A stretch of 64,000 nucleotides of DNA. It comes from Sthenelais limicola. Lineage: Eukaryota > Annelida > Polychaeta > Phyllodocida > Sigalionidae. The stretch lies in the NCBI GenBank assembly GCA_942159475.1, contig OW804096.1:90685784-90749783 (forward strand), in the 5' to 3' direction. The first letter of the stretch is position 1, and the number at the start of each line of letters is the position of its first letter. Under the pieces are notes generated by a model, which worked only from the letters and a program-made list of their open reading frames with translations, had not been told where the DNA came from and did not search any database. This document shows, piece after piece, positions 42,454 to 53,272 of this stretch. The position numbers were made by a program, and so were the translations under genes.

Positions 42454-42800
42454 GCAAAAAAAATATAGGTGTGTTTCCGATTTATCTGGCTGAAAACTAG
42501 GTAGGGGGGTGGTAACTTTTTTTTTTTTTTATTTCTTTTTTTTTATAAACCACCTCCCAGGAACTGAAAAATATGTCTATTTCATAACAATAGTTGATTT
42601 AAACATGGGAAATGTGCTTTTTGACAGTTCTGGGTTAGAAAAACCCGTTTTCCTGCTTTCATAAGATTTTTTGTCAAAAAATCCCCAAAAAGTAAGATAT
42701 GATTTTTAAAAAATCAGGTATGGTAAAAAAAAAATAGGTAGGGTAAGGTTTTTCTAGGTAGGGGGGTTAAATCGGAAACACACCTATTTTTTTTTTTTGC
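42454..42800. mobile_element. ~350-bp MITE
   Basis: The ends are inverted over about 30 bp: GCA-rich A run followed by TAGGTGTGTTTCCGATTTA at left, and TAAATCGGAAACACACCTA followed by a T run and GC at right. The interior has several (C)TAGGTAGGGG copies. No reading frame. Target duplication not clear. Confidence 0.7.
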
Positions 42801-45800
42801 CCAATGCCAATATGAAAGGATGGCTGACAAATATTGCATTTGTAGTAAAGGGCGGGGGCGAAGACAAATAGGCCTATAAGGAAGGGAAAAGCTGCACTTT
42901 TCCTAAGTACAGCATTAGTTATGCCTCCGCACCATTCGAGGAGCTTTTAAGAGTATCCAAGTATTTTCCTTAATGCTCAATTCCATTCTATATTCTAATT
43001 TCAATTGTAGATTTTACTTCGAAAGATTAACAACAAATTACCCTTCCATTATGACTAAAATTAATAGTACCAAATCATAACTCATAACCATTGCACCATT
43101 TCACTCCTAGTTTTTAAAAAAAAAAAATCCGGGAGGGGGGGGGGGGGGGGGGGGGCGGGGATGCCCCCCTACCACCTGGCGGATATTACTGATAATCAGC
43201 TCCCGAAGCTCCCATACCTCCCCTATGAACACATAATGAATGGACCTCCCAACAGAACACACACTCTCCCCATGGCAAGCGACACTTACAATTGGTTGTG
43301 TTTGGAACTGCATGTGCGTTCAAAAGAGGCTCAGTTCTTAATTTTAAATATGGTTACTTGCTGACAACTTCAATTTGTTTGATCTTGAATTCAATGTCAG
43401 ACATGTTCTCTTCTAGTTTCTATTGATAAAATGCTAAAATAAGGATGGAAACAAATTATTAAATGTCCTTCAGGAAGTGCTGGTATAAAAACACAACCAG
43501 AGACCAAGCCTTTATACAAGCCTGGGAGTGTGGAGCAGATGGGCGCAGTAGAAGGAGCGCGCAGCTGGAGAGTAGAATGCAGGTGCACGCAGTCAGGCCC
43601 ACAACAAAAACAATAGATGCGTTAATGTGCACATTGGAAGAACACGAATGGTGTTCAGGTCTGCATCAAAATAAATTTAAATTCATTTGGCCGATTCACT
43701 TTATTCATTTATACCACCATTAACCAGGCACGCTTATCAAAACAGTCAAGGAGAGAGATCATGAGCCTACGCGAACACCAGTAGGCCGGAAATACTTGAC
43801 CGTCACGGTCGGCCGCACAAATTTCACTCATTACAGCGGATGTCCGAGTTCCAATAACCGCACCAAAGATCACAACAATTCGGGACTAAATATGTGTGGA
43901 CAGCAACTACCTCCTATATAGTGTTTCAAGAGTGCCATGTCTGAACATGACTTGCTGAACTATATGGGGCACTATATTCCACTAAGTGTCATGTTTGAAC
44001 TATACAGGCTGCAACCACCCTCTATATATAATGTTTCAATTGTGTCAGGCCTGAACATGACATGCTTAACAAGATGGGGTACTCTAATTTGAGTGTACCC
44101 TATACTAGAAGTATCAAGATCCTTTAGAGTTAGGGGTAGGGTTAGGGTAGGGGTTAGGGAGGGGGTAGGGGGTAGGGGGAGGACTTATGGGAGGTGGTTG
44201 TTGAGGGGATTGGGGTTGGGGGTGAGGGGCTGGGGGCTGGGGTATATGTCAAAAGTCTCCGGTAGATATATTTCTGGCTGAAATTCATCTATGTGCATCC
44301 TTACTAAATCCATAAGAGTTAGTATCCAAGGGTTTAAATTGATTGGGTTGCAATTGACAAGTGCATAACACTTAGCAACTTTCTTCCCATTGAAGACATA
44401 ATCTAACTCTCAAAACGACACTAGTTTTGTTCCAGGATCTTCCAACGTTCCTCCAATCCAATAAAAATCGCTACATTGTAGGTTTACCGAAAATGAGGCT
44501 GAATATTTGATTGGTTGCTACACACCATGTTTCGAGCAAAATGAGCCTACCTTTGCATAACTTAGGCTGTTTGGAATATAAAGTAAGCAATTTCGATAAG
44601 TTGAAGGACCATCTGCGAGAATTTGGTGAGATATCACACTGAGGCTTCTTACCCCTAGGGCGCGTCTTGCCCCACACTACTCTAACGATGTTTATTGAGC
44701 TTCATTTTGTATTTTTATTCTTTATATTAAATTATATACTTCATGTAGTTACCCCCCTAATAGCCTAGAAAACTATTCTTTTAAGGTAACGACTGAAAGC
44801 CTGCTTAAACATTTGTCATCCTCTTTACCTGTAAAACTTGGCAAATAAAGTTTATTCTAATCCAATCCAAATGATTGGAACAGCCAGAAAATCTACCGTT
44901 GTCTATTCATTAAGGTAAGGCATGGTATGTACAGTTTACAGATATGTGTTGCTTAAACATCAAACAAGTCAAGTCACTATACCTTAGATGCAATAGATAT
45001 TTCCTCTATCCTTTGAATGAACTTAAATTCAAATAGTAATTATTTTGGTAGAAACAGTCATTTATTTTAATTCCAGGACTTTTATGACATGTTGCAGGTT
45101 GAAGAAATATAATTACCCATCCATTGTATTTTAGCGAACAGTATGATTACAAATGAAAATGATTGGGCACTATTATTGAATATTGAGCAGAAATTAATCT
45201 AAATAATTAAACACTAATTTTAGAGCTCGTATCTATCAGAGGTGTGGTTAGTTTTCTAATCCGGTAATGATTTTCTGTATTAAGTCCTTAAAGATTAAAG
45301 ATTAAAGATTCGTCGCTGGTCCATGGGACATCATTAACTCCCTTGAAGCAGTCATGGATGTTATTGAAAGTATCTTCTGTCATCACAATTTACGTGTTAG
45401 ACAGCTAGAAGAAAACCACAGACTTCTCATCTCTGATGTTATTTCAAACAATGCTACAGAATTATCACAAAATAGGCAAAATTCACTCCAACGCCTTTTA
45501 ATTTTTTGCATATTGAGGTATTGTCTACCCACCAGCATGGTATTTCATTTAAAGAATAAGGCTACACCTACTGGAGCGATGGAATAATACTGTTAGATAG
45601 AGGTTTAATAAATCAAGTGATTTGATTTGATTTTGAAAATATTTGATTTAGGTCATAGACAATTCCATACATATAGTACAAATATTCCCAGAATAGCCTG
45701 AATCCTATTTAATTATACATTTGTAGGTTATCAAAAAGTAATGAAAAAGAAATTCATGCGTAGAGCAACATAATCTATTTTAAGTAATTTCAACGATAGA

Positions 45801-45854
45801 GATCTAGTAAGTAATTGTTGTACAAGTCTTTTTCATATCTAGACAAGAAAGATG
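42801..45854. other. Gene-free stretch with repeats
   Basis: No gene. It holds a G run (about 43134-43160), a diverged tandem duplication of about 90-100 bp (43900-44065, sharing GCAACNACC, TATAGTGTTTCA and TGAACATGAC), a G-rich tract, a probable LINE 3' end with AATAAAGTTTATTCTAATCC at 44843, and a second with ATCAAGTGATTTGATTTG at 45611. These suggest decayed non-LTR copies. Confidence 0.55.
44110..44245 (+). repeat. G-rich GGGTTAGGG-like tract
   Basis: Runs such as GGGGTAGGGTTAGGGTAGGG, similar to 36900-37035. Telomere-like but degenerate and interstitial. Confidence 0.7.
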
Positions 45855-45859
45855 CCAAC

Positions 45860-46358
45860 TGTAGTGAATACGGTTTTAAATTGATCCGAGATAATTGGTC
45901 TGACCGGGTGTTGCTATAATTGGGTGCATGCACCTCAACTGAACACGCTCCCGGCTCAGAAATGGCCTTTCGGATTCCCGCCTTTTCTTACTTGGACAGA
46001 GTTCCAGTAAACCATTATCAAAGGTAACTTAAATCTAGTCAACTCTTTTACCATAATGTGTCTTAGAGTGCTTCCGGATGCTCCGGTAAGACTCCGTGTT
46101 GTTTCACTGTGTTACTCCTATGTAAAACCATGTTAATTGTTTGACTCTCAACACCTGCAATGATCGTGTACCATAATTGCCACTTGTCCTCTGAGGCCAA
46201 TACCTGGTCACCTCTGTTGGGTCCAATAAACACTATCGGACATGGTTTGTGTGGAGAATAAAGCCTGTGATACCTAAAGAGCTGTGTGTCTGGTCTTCTT
46301 TCCCTTCGCGAGAATAGATATATCGAACTTGGGTAGTGTGAGACGGAAAAACACTACA
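45860..46358 (+). repeat. 5' LTR
   Basis: 499 bp, TG...CA. It includes GGAGAATAAAGCC at about 46252, a likely polyadenylation signal. It carries 15 bp (near 45930) that are absent from the 3' LTR. Confidence 0.95.
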
Positions 46359-46360
46359 AT

Positions 46361-46376
46361 TGGTGCCGTAAACCAG
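46361..46376 (+). promoter_or_regulatory. Primer-binding site candidate
   Basis: TGGTGCCGTAAACCAG starts two bases after the 5' LTR, the expected place for tRNA priming. The tRNA is not identified. Confidence 0.65.
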
Positions 46377-46475
46377 TTTCTGGCCGCAAACCTTGTTGAT
46401 AGTGTGACTGTTGTTTCTTGGTGAAACAGGACTGCGTTGTGCAGAGTATCGGAGATTGGCTGGTAGACCCGACCA

Positions 46476-47561
46476 AATGGCTGTAGCAGCGGATGGTGCC
46501 GTTGCCCCTCTGGGCACGGAATCTCTGCCAAAAGTCAGTGTGGTCAAGTCCCGGCGAAGACTACTGTGGTCAAGCCTTCGAAGTTGTCTATAGTTGCAGA
46601 TACCTTTGGTCCTCCGATGAAAGGACTATTGGGTACCCGTAAGGAAACGGTAACCCATAAGGATGAGGGAACTTTTGCTTATGAGGGCGATGGTTCTGTG
46701 CACCGGGTAGATGTTGGAGCAGGTAGTGCTTTCAATCCGTGGCGTCGGTCGCCGGAAGACTTGACTGAGAATGAACTCCGTCATGAATTCCGGAAGATGC
46801 GTTCCGACTTTAAAGCTCATAGAAGTGCTGCTGAGGATTTGCATGCGCGTATGGCAGACGTTACACAGCAGAATGCAACCCTTCGAGGAGTTATACATGA
46901 TGCTGTTTACGGACCGCCTCCACCGGTAACGGTGGAAGATTGTGTTTCGGAGGATGGGACGGAAGACACGCCCCCGCCGGACACTTCGCAGGGTGAGGAT
47001 TTGCTTGGTATGTTGTTGAAAGTCAAAACTGCATACACACCCAAAGCTCCAGTGACGTCAACTTTTGCTGATCCGAAGTTGTCATTTGCACCAATGATGG
47101 ATGATCCGTCCATTGTTGCAGCTAAAGGGCTGGAGGATGTAGACAGGCATGTTACGTTCTCAAAGCAGGCACAAGCTTCATCTTCCCCGAAAGGGAATGC
47201 AAATGATGGTTTGTTTTTGACCAGCAAAAATGTTACCCCGCGGAAGGAACAGAGCAATGTGGTTGTTTCGAAGTCGCATACTGCTATCATTAAGACTCCT
47301 AATGGTAGAGTTCATGATGGTACATACTACCGCAGTTCCCCTGGTTCCCCCGGTTCTATGTTATCCAGTACTAAAACCCGGAAGAAGCCTTCCGGAGGTG
47401 ATAGTGACTCAGATGACTCTGATGATGACTGTGGGAAGGATTCTCGATCTAGTAGGTCCCGTCCGAAAGATCGTTCTCTTGTCCAAGGTCTTGAGTATAC
47501 AGGACCGGATGAGTCGGATGAAGATTTTGTTTGTAATCCCTGGATGACCAGAGGGTGTTGA
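46476..47561 (+). pseudogene. Gag-like protein of the Gypsy element, one frameshift
   Basis: Likely start ATG 46476 (AAATGGC context). The frame shifts near 46550, where GTGGTCAAG is duplicated, and continues as the 331-codon frame 46566-47561. A helical, coiled-coil-like region (ELRHEFRKMRSDFKAH) lies at about residues 70-107, then a Pro/Ser-rich region and an acidic Ser/Asp tract near the C terminus. No CCHC knuckle is seen, unusual for Gypsy gag. Position after the PBS and before protease supports the call. Pol follows in the -1 frame. Confidence 0.7.
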
Positions 47562-48346
47562 AGCTCCGTGATCCATATATTGCGGATAGATGGTACGCTT
47601 CAGTATCAGTGAATGGGGATGTTGGTGATTTCCTTTGGGACCCAGGCGCTACCACTAGCCTGGTGATGAAGACATTCTATGACTCCCTGCGTCGGCCGCT
47701 GCCACTGGGTCCGTGCCGGTTGGCGTGCACAATGGGAAACGATTCACAGATTACTGTGCATGGTAGCGCTCTGTTCCCTTTGACGTTAGGGAAATGGACG
47801 TACATGTTAACGTGTCTGGTAGTATCGGGTTTATCTGGCCCGGAGTCCGGAATCTTGGCGCAGGACTTCAATCTTGTGCATCGATGTTATGTGTGCTGGT
47901 CAGGGAAATTGTCTTTGAATGATGGTGAAGACGCTGTGATGATGCATCACTGGCGTGGTGATCCACCAAAGCAATTGGGTCCCTCGGTGAATATGATTAC
48001 AACTAGTGAAGTAGGCGATGGAAGACAGGTAAGACTTCGGAAAGCGGTGGTCCTTCGTCCTTATTCAGCTACACTGGTTAAGATCGATGTTCGCGGGTGC
48101 TCGGATTCGTCAACGGGTTTGATGTTTGAGCCGGACCAGAGTTTTCTAAGGGATTACACTGTGGGATGCCTTGATTCATATATCTCGGCTGACGCTACGG
48201 CGACTGTGGCCTTTAGTAATCCGTCCGCGGAAACCCTACGTTTAGGTGTTGATATGGTGGTTGGACGAGTGAGTGATGTGACGCTGCTATCGTCACCCAC
48301 TACTAGTCCGGAGGGGGTGAATATATGTGTCTGGAGGACAAAATAA
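47555..48346 (+). pseudogene. Aspartic protease region of pol
   Basis: 263 codons. The retropepsin site reads FLWDPGATTSLV, so the usual D-S/T-G triad is D-P-G. GILAQDFN corresponds to the later G-I-L-G-x-D-F motif. It overlaps the gag end in the -1 frame. The Pro in the active-site triplet is odd and may impair the enzyme or be a lineage feature. A frameshift near 48330 separates it from RT. Confidence 0.75.
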
Positions 48347-49101
48347 AAGATGCAATCGTCAACTCTATTCAGGTGGTAGAAACGCCGTCTGTGGTAGATG
48401 AGGATTTGATTGCCCCGGACGACCCTGTGCCACCAAGTACGGAATGTCCATTGAAGAAACTTGTAAGGGACTCTGATTTGACTGATCCGACAGAGAGGTC
48501 AAAGCTGATGGGTCTTCTTAACGAGTTTCGTGGGAGCTTTTCGCTACCCGGAGATGGTTGGAGAGAAGATCCGGGTTGCACCCATGTCGTGAAACACGTA
48601 ATTGACACTGCCGATTCTCGACCTATCAAGCTTGCTTATAGGCGGATTCCGGTGTCTAAGCGTGAAGTAGCCGAAGCGGAGATCTGGAAGATGTACGAGC
48701 AGGGGCGTATTGAGCATTCTAATAGTCCGTGGGGAGCACCCATCGTGATTGTTGGTAAAAAGGATGGCACTCAACGCTTCTGCGTCGATTATCGCCAGCT
48801 CAATTCCTTCACAGTAAAAGACAGCTTTCCACTCCCTAGAATAGACGAGTGTGTTGAGGCGTTGGGCGGAAATAATGGTTCTGCACCCTCGACCTGGAAA
48901 GTGGGTATTGGCAGATAGCGATGGACGAGGAGAGTAAGCAAAAGACGGCTTTCCTGTCCAGCGCCGGATTGTTTCAATTCAAGGTTATGGCCTATGGGTT
49001 GTGCAATGCTCCTGCCACATTCCAGCGGCTGATGGATCGTATGCTAGACGACCTTCGCTGGAAGTCTTGTTTGGTGTATCTCGATGATATCGTTGTATTT
49101 G
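48325..49101 (+). pseudogene. Reverse transcriptase, N-terminal and palm part
   Basis: Two frames (48325-48918 and 48921-49101) joined by a one-base shift near 48880. Motifs include [26 protein letters not shown], the LDL-SGYWQI box across the shift, FQFKVMAYGLCNAPATFQ and the catalytic YLDDIVVF. A typical Ty3/Gypsy RT. The gene is interrupted at 49101 by a solo LTR. Confidence 0.9.
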
Positions 49102-49360
49102 TGTTATGTAACATTACGTAACATTGTGTAACCTCATTATCTATCTAATTATCATCCATTAATTATAATATCTCATTATTAAATTCGCTAATTATACGTA
49201 GCTATCCAGTACTGTGCAAGTCTACTTATTCATGCTAAGCCATAGGTATTACGTAAGGGCTCCGCCCCCTACTCTTCCACACATCCTGTATGGACATATG
49301 TACAGATGCTAGATCATTAAATCAGTTGCTTAGTTCTTCTCACGAAGACCCCGCGTGACA
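49102..49360 (+). mobile_element. Solo LTR inserted in the RT gene
   Basis: 259 bp beginning TGTTATGTAACATTACG and ending CCCCGCGTGACA, flanked by TTTG on both sides (49098-49101 and 49361-49364). RT coding resumes directly after it. It is unrelated to the host LTRs. The short TG...CA unit with a 4-bp duplication and no internal genes fits a solo LTR of another retrotransposon. Confidence 0.75.
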
Positions 49361-50401
49361 TTTGATGGTTGTCTGCTAAATCTGCGATTGGTTCTTGAAT
49401 GAATCCGGGAATACAGGTTAAAGCTGAAACCCAAGAAATCCAAGAAATGTGAACTATTCTGCCGTGAAGTGGAGTACTTGGGGAGATTAGTATCGGAAAA
49501 AGGAATTCGGGCGGACCCGAAGAAGATACAGAAGGTCTGTGACTGGCCCGTTCCGAAGACTGCGAGGGAAGTCAGACAATTTATAGGATTCGCGTCCTAC
49601 TACAGGGAATTCCAACCAAATTTCGCTGCAGTTGTCTCCCCGTTGCAGGACGTAGTAACGGCAGCCGGAAGAGAAAAACGATACACAAAAGCAATAAACT
49701 GGACCCCGGAGTGTGCAGTTGCCTTCCAGAGCGTGAAAGATTTGTTGACCCGGGCTCCGTTGTTGAGATACCCTCGGATAGAGGGGGAGTTTATCTTGGA
49801 CACGGATGCCAGTGGGTATGGCATGGCAGGGATTCTGTCCCAGGTCCAAGATGGTAAGGAGGTAGTCTTTGGGTACGCTAGTAATAGCTTGGATAAAGCC
49901 CAACGGAACTACTGTGCCACCAAACGAGAGTTGTTGGCTGTGCTTACCTATTTGAAGAAATTCCGGCACTATTTATTAGGGAATCGGAACTTCTTTGTTC
50001 GGACGGACCATGCTTCGCTGCGTTGGCTCCTGAACTTCAAGGATCCTATGGACATGCTGGCGTGCTGGTTAACCCAGATGCAAGAGTATGGCCTGGATCA
50101 GCGAATGATTCTCCATAGAGCGGGGAAGAAACATGTCAACGTCGATGTGCTTTCCCGGGTCCCGACTCGGAAGTGTGCTCGATTTGACTGTGTCGATTGT
50201 GGGGCGCAGGACGCTGTTGTCGCTGCGACCACTGTGACCCTAGCTGCTACAGGAGAAATCATTCGGACAGCTCAGCAAGACGACCCAGAAATCATAAGAG
50301 TGATTGCTATAGTGGACGGAGAAGTCTCGGTTCCGGACAAGCAGTCCCTGTCCGGTGAATCAGACGAATTCTGTACCTGCATATGTTACTTATATGCATA
50401 A
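49361..50401 (+). pseudogene. RT thumb + RNase H
   Basis: After the solo LTR the RT continues with an in-frame stop near 49401, then the open frame 49469-50401: EYLGRLVSEKGIRADPKK, VRQFIGFASYYREF, and the RNase H domain with LDTDASGYGMAGILSQ (Asp), KRELLAVL (Glu), RTDHASLRWL (Asp) and VDVLSR. Catalytic residues are present. The last part runs into the integrase region in a different frame. Confidence 0.9.
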
Positions 50402-51475
50402 CTTGGGGAGTTTGTCGATGAAGAATGGTGTGTTGTGCTTGTCGTGGACTCGACCTCGCACAGGAATCACGTATGTGCGCAAAGTAATTCCTACTGCGCT
50501 TCGCTATGAGATATTCCAGGGAATGCATGGACTGAAGACTGTTGGGCATTTCGGATCTTTCAAGACTGGTTGGACAGCCAAGAAGAAGTACTTCTGGCCC
50601 AACATGAGAAGTGATCTGAAAAGGTGGCTCAGGGCATGTCCGGAATGTAGCATGCGAAAGACGAGGGGTGGTGGCGGAGTCATGCCTCTTAAGAAGGAAT
50701 TGCATGGAGAACGCTGGAGTCATATTGGATTGGATATTATAGGTCTGTTCCGTCTTACCCCTAGAGGTAATAACTAAATCATGGTAGTGACGGATCACTT
50801 CTCAAAGTGGGCGGAGACCTATCCAATGCCAGACCACACCGCTGAGAGATGTGCGGAAGTTCTCTTCCGTGTGTCGCTCATGCGTACAGAGCAAGTGTGC
50901 ATGCAAGTACGTTATGCACACCTAACTCTGTGGTGTTTGGTGACGAACTGGTAACGCCTATGGACTTGGTCCACGGGGTGGAACCAGGCGGTCTGGATTT
51001 TCCATGCAGAGTGCCGTTCGTGGAGAATTTGAAGCATTGGTTGAAGCTTGGGCATAAGTTCGTCCATGAGAATCTCGGAGTGGCAGCGATCCACCAGAAA
51101 CGGGATTTCGATCGACGAGCTAAGCCTAAGACCTTTGAAGTGGGGGATGTTGTATACCGCTACAACCATCCGCAGGCCAGTAAAAAGATCGGTCCCAAGT
51201 GGGATGGCCCCTTCAAAGTAAAACGGTTTATAGGGGGTACAACCTATGAACTGGAAACAGTTGCAGGAGTCGTAAGGTGTCATGTCAACTACCTTAAGCA
51301 AGCTTTTGACAAGGACGGACCCGTGCAGGTTGTTAATCTTGACAGAGCACCGGAGTTCCGTGCGTTGCAGAAGGCTGGCCGCGACGTCCTCAGACTTGAA
51401 AGTGGGAAAGTAATAGCTAGCAAGGAATGTCCTGATCTGAAAGAGAGAGAGAAAGTCTCTGTGTGTGTGAAATGA
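50355..51475 (+). pseudogene. Integrase, core deleted
   Basis: The zinc-binding HHCC domain is clear (MHGLKTVGHFGS ... ACPEC) in 50355-50777. A TAA at about 50776 interrupts the start of the catalytic core, which then reads VTDHFSKWAETYP. The rest of the core, with the second Asp and the Glu, is missing: sequence jumps near 50860 to the region LPCVAHAYRASVHASTLCTPN. The C-terminal GPY/F-like domain is intact (GPKWDGPFKVKRF). The product could not integrate DNA. Confidence 0.85.
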
Positions 51476-51803
51476 CGGGGAAGGCCTAAGAAAGGGAAAC
51501 AGAGTTTGAAAGCCACGAAGACTGCTGTTCTGCCCGTTCCGCCCTTGCCCCAAGCCAACATTGTCAAGCGGAAACGCGGAAGACCACGAAAGCTACGGTT
51601 GCCAGACCTGCCCCGGAGGGGTAGACCTCGTAGTTGTTGCTGATCCGCAGCCGAAACCTACCGTAAAGAAAGTAGGGAGGCCGGCGAAGGGTCCAGTAAC
51701 ACAGGTGAAGAAAGTCAGAAAGGATAGAGTTAGCTCTCCTGTCGAGGTTGTAAAGCGGAAACGGGTACGCCGTCCCCCAGACCGATTACAACTGAAGTCT
51801 TAG
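51476..51803 (+). pseudogene. AT-hook-rich tail after the integrase
   Basis: Beyond the TGA at 51473-51475 the same frame continues with RGRPKKGK, KRKRGRPRK and RRGRPRS, then shifts frame near 51625 into KKVGRPAKGP and a basic end KRKRVRRPPDRLQL. These are four G-R-P AT-hook cores in a Lys/Arg-rich context. I infer an integrase C-terminal extension, split by a stop and a frameshift, that would bind AT-rich DNA and could steer target choice. Confidence 0.65.
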
Positions 51804-53272
51804 CTGTTTGTGTACCAATACGGGGAATGTAGGTCTGATTCCCCGGATCAAAACACAACGAGAAGTCGACCGGGGTGTCAGCACGGAAGAATGCACCCTG
51901 GGTCCCCAAACGGCGTATGGAGCTTTTATTAGTTTCGTATGGCCGGGAAAGAACCTAAGTCATTCCGGCGGGTCGGTAACTTATTGCATGAGAACCGTGA
52001 TGTGGCTTGGACTAGGCCTATTCTTTAAGACGAGAATCCGGGTATTTACAGGTGGCGCTACGATCGGCAGCAAAAACTCGGGTGAATACACCAGCTGAGT
52101 GCCATAGACGCTGACGCTAAAATACCTGTTTTCAACCCCTTTGAAACCATACATAAACGGGTCAAAATGCTATGCGCATACATGTATATATCAAGTATTG
52201 TTCATACATTGCAGTCGCTGGTTCCGTTTTTCCGACAATTGTGTATAATTTAAGAAATCGAGGGGGAAAGTTGGAGATTTTAAGCTTGGTTGCTATGGTC
52301 GTCAAGGGCCAGAGTCCCCCAAGTACCGGCCCACTGCCCGTGTGGATGCACTGTCACGTGACCAGATGAGCGGAGGCCGTCTCTCCCTATGGGGCATAGA
52401 GATTCTAACCTCGTAACGCTATTGGTCCTGGATCTTGGTTGAAATAGCTTGAAAATGCTGCCTGAGGCGTCATGCTGAAGATCCGCGGAATGTTTCCACT
52501 ATTGTCTCTAGTGGAAGATGGGTTGGTTGTCCGTGTTCATAATAATCCCAGGAGGGGAACGGATATACTAATCCAACGTGAAGAAAACCCTAACATAGGT
52601 TAGGCGGGTTATGCACGGAGGCAATGGCGCTGAGGTGTGCGGTGAGGCGTGAGCGAACTAGCATTGTAACGGTGTAACTAGCGGTAGTTGCAACCGCTGC
52701 TCACTAGTTCTCTTCCCTCACAGAGCCCTCTTTGCTTCCGGACTTCATCCTGTAAGTACGCTTTCTGATGATGCTCTTCATATTTGGTTGATTTGTATGT
52801 GTGAACCATATGAAATGTTGCTGTTAGTTTGCCAAAGTAAAGGAAATGTGTTTTATGTACCACTAGTAGTAGGCACGGAAGTCGTTGGTTTGATTTATTG
52901 GTGGGTTCTCTCTATTTTGCATTGGAGATGCCACAGCCACGACCCACGTGCTCTGCATTGTGTGGGCTATTTGAACATGAGCCACGCACATGGGTTGCAA
53001 ATCCCTATGTAAGCTTGTTGGGTACGTTCTAAACTTTCGGGTGGTGATTTTAGAACTAGATCCCTCCAAGAGGATTGTCTAGTAAATGTTCCGTCATTCC
53101 TTTTGTATGATCTTTTAGTTTCGGTTTCGGTTTCGGATGATGTAAATAATGTTCCGGCTACAGTGTTCCAGGTCTTAATGTAATGCTTTTTTGTTGCAGG
53201 AACGAGAACTGAAACGCAGCCTTTTAAGCTACTTGACTACCTGATTGCTTGATTACTTGAATGTAAGACGAG
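51804..53272 (+). other. Spacer between pol and ORF3 with splice signals
   Basis: About 1.5 kb without a convincing gene. A strong donor (CCT|GTAAGTACG) at 52752 and a strong acceptor (CTTTTTTGTTGCAG) ending at 53199 would remove a 448-bp intron 74 bases before the ORF3 ATG. A further acceptor-like TCTTCCCTCACAG ends at 52723. ORF3 may be expressed from a spliced subgenomic RNA. A (GTTTCG)3 repeat lies near 53121. Confidence 0.45.

Noticed and set aside
51808..52098. 96-codon frame after pol in the Gypsy element
   Set aside because: It starts in the spacer after the AT-hook end, shows no domain, and has no continuation.
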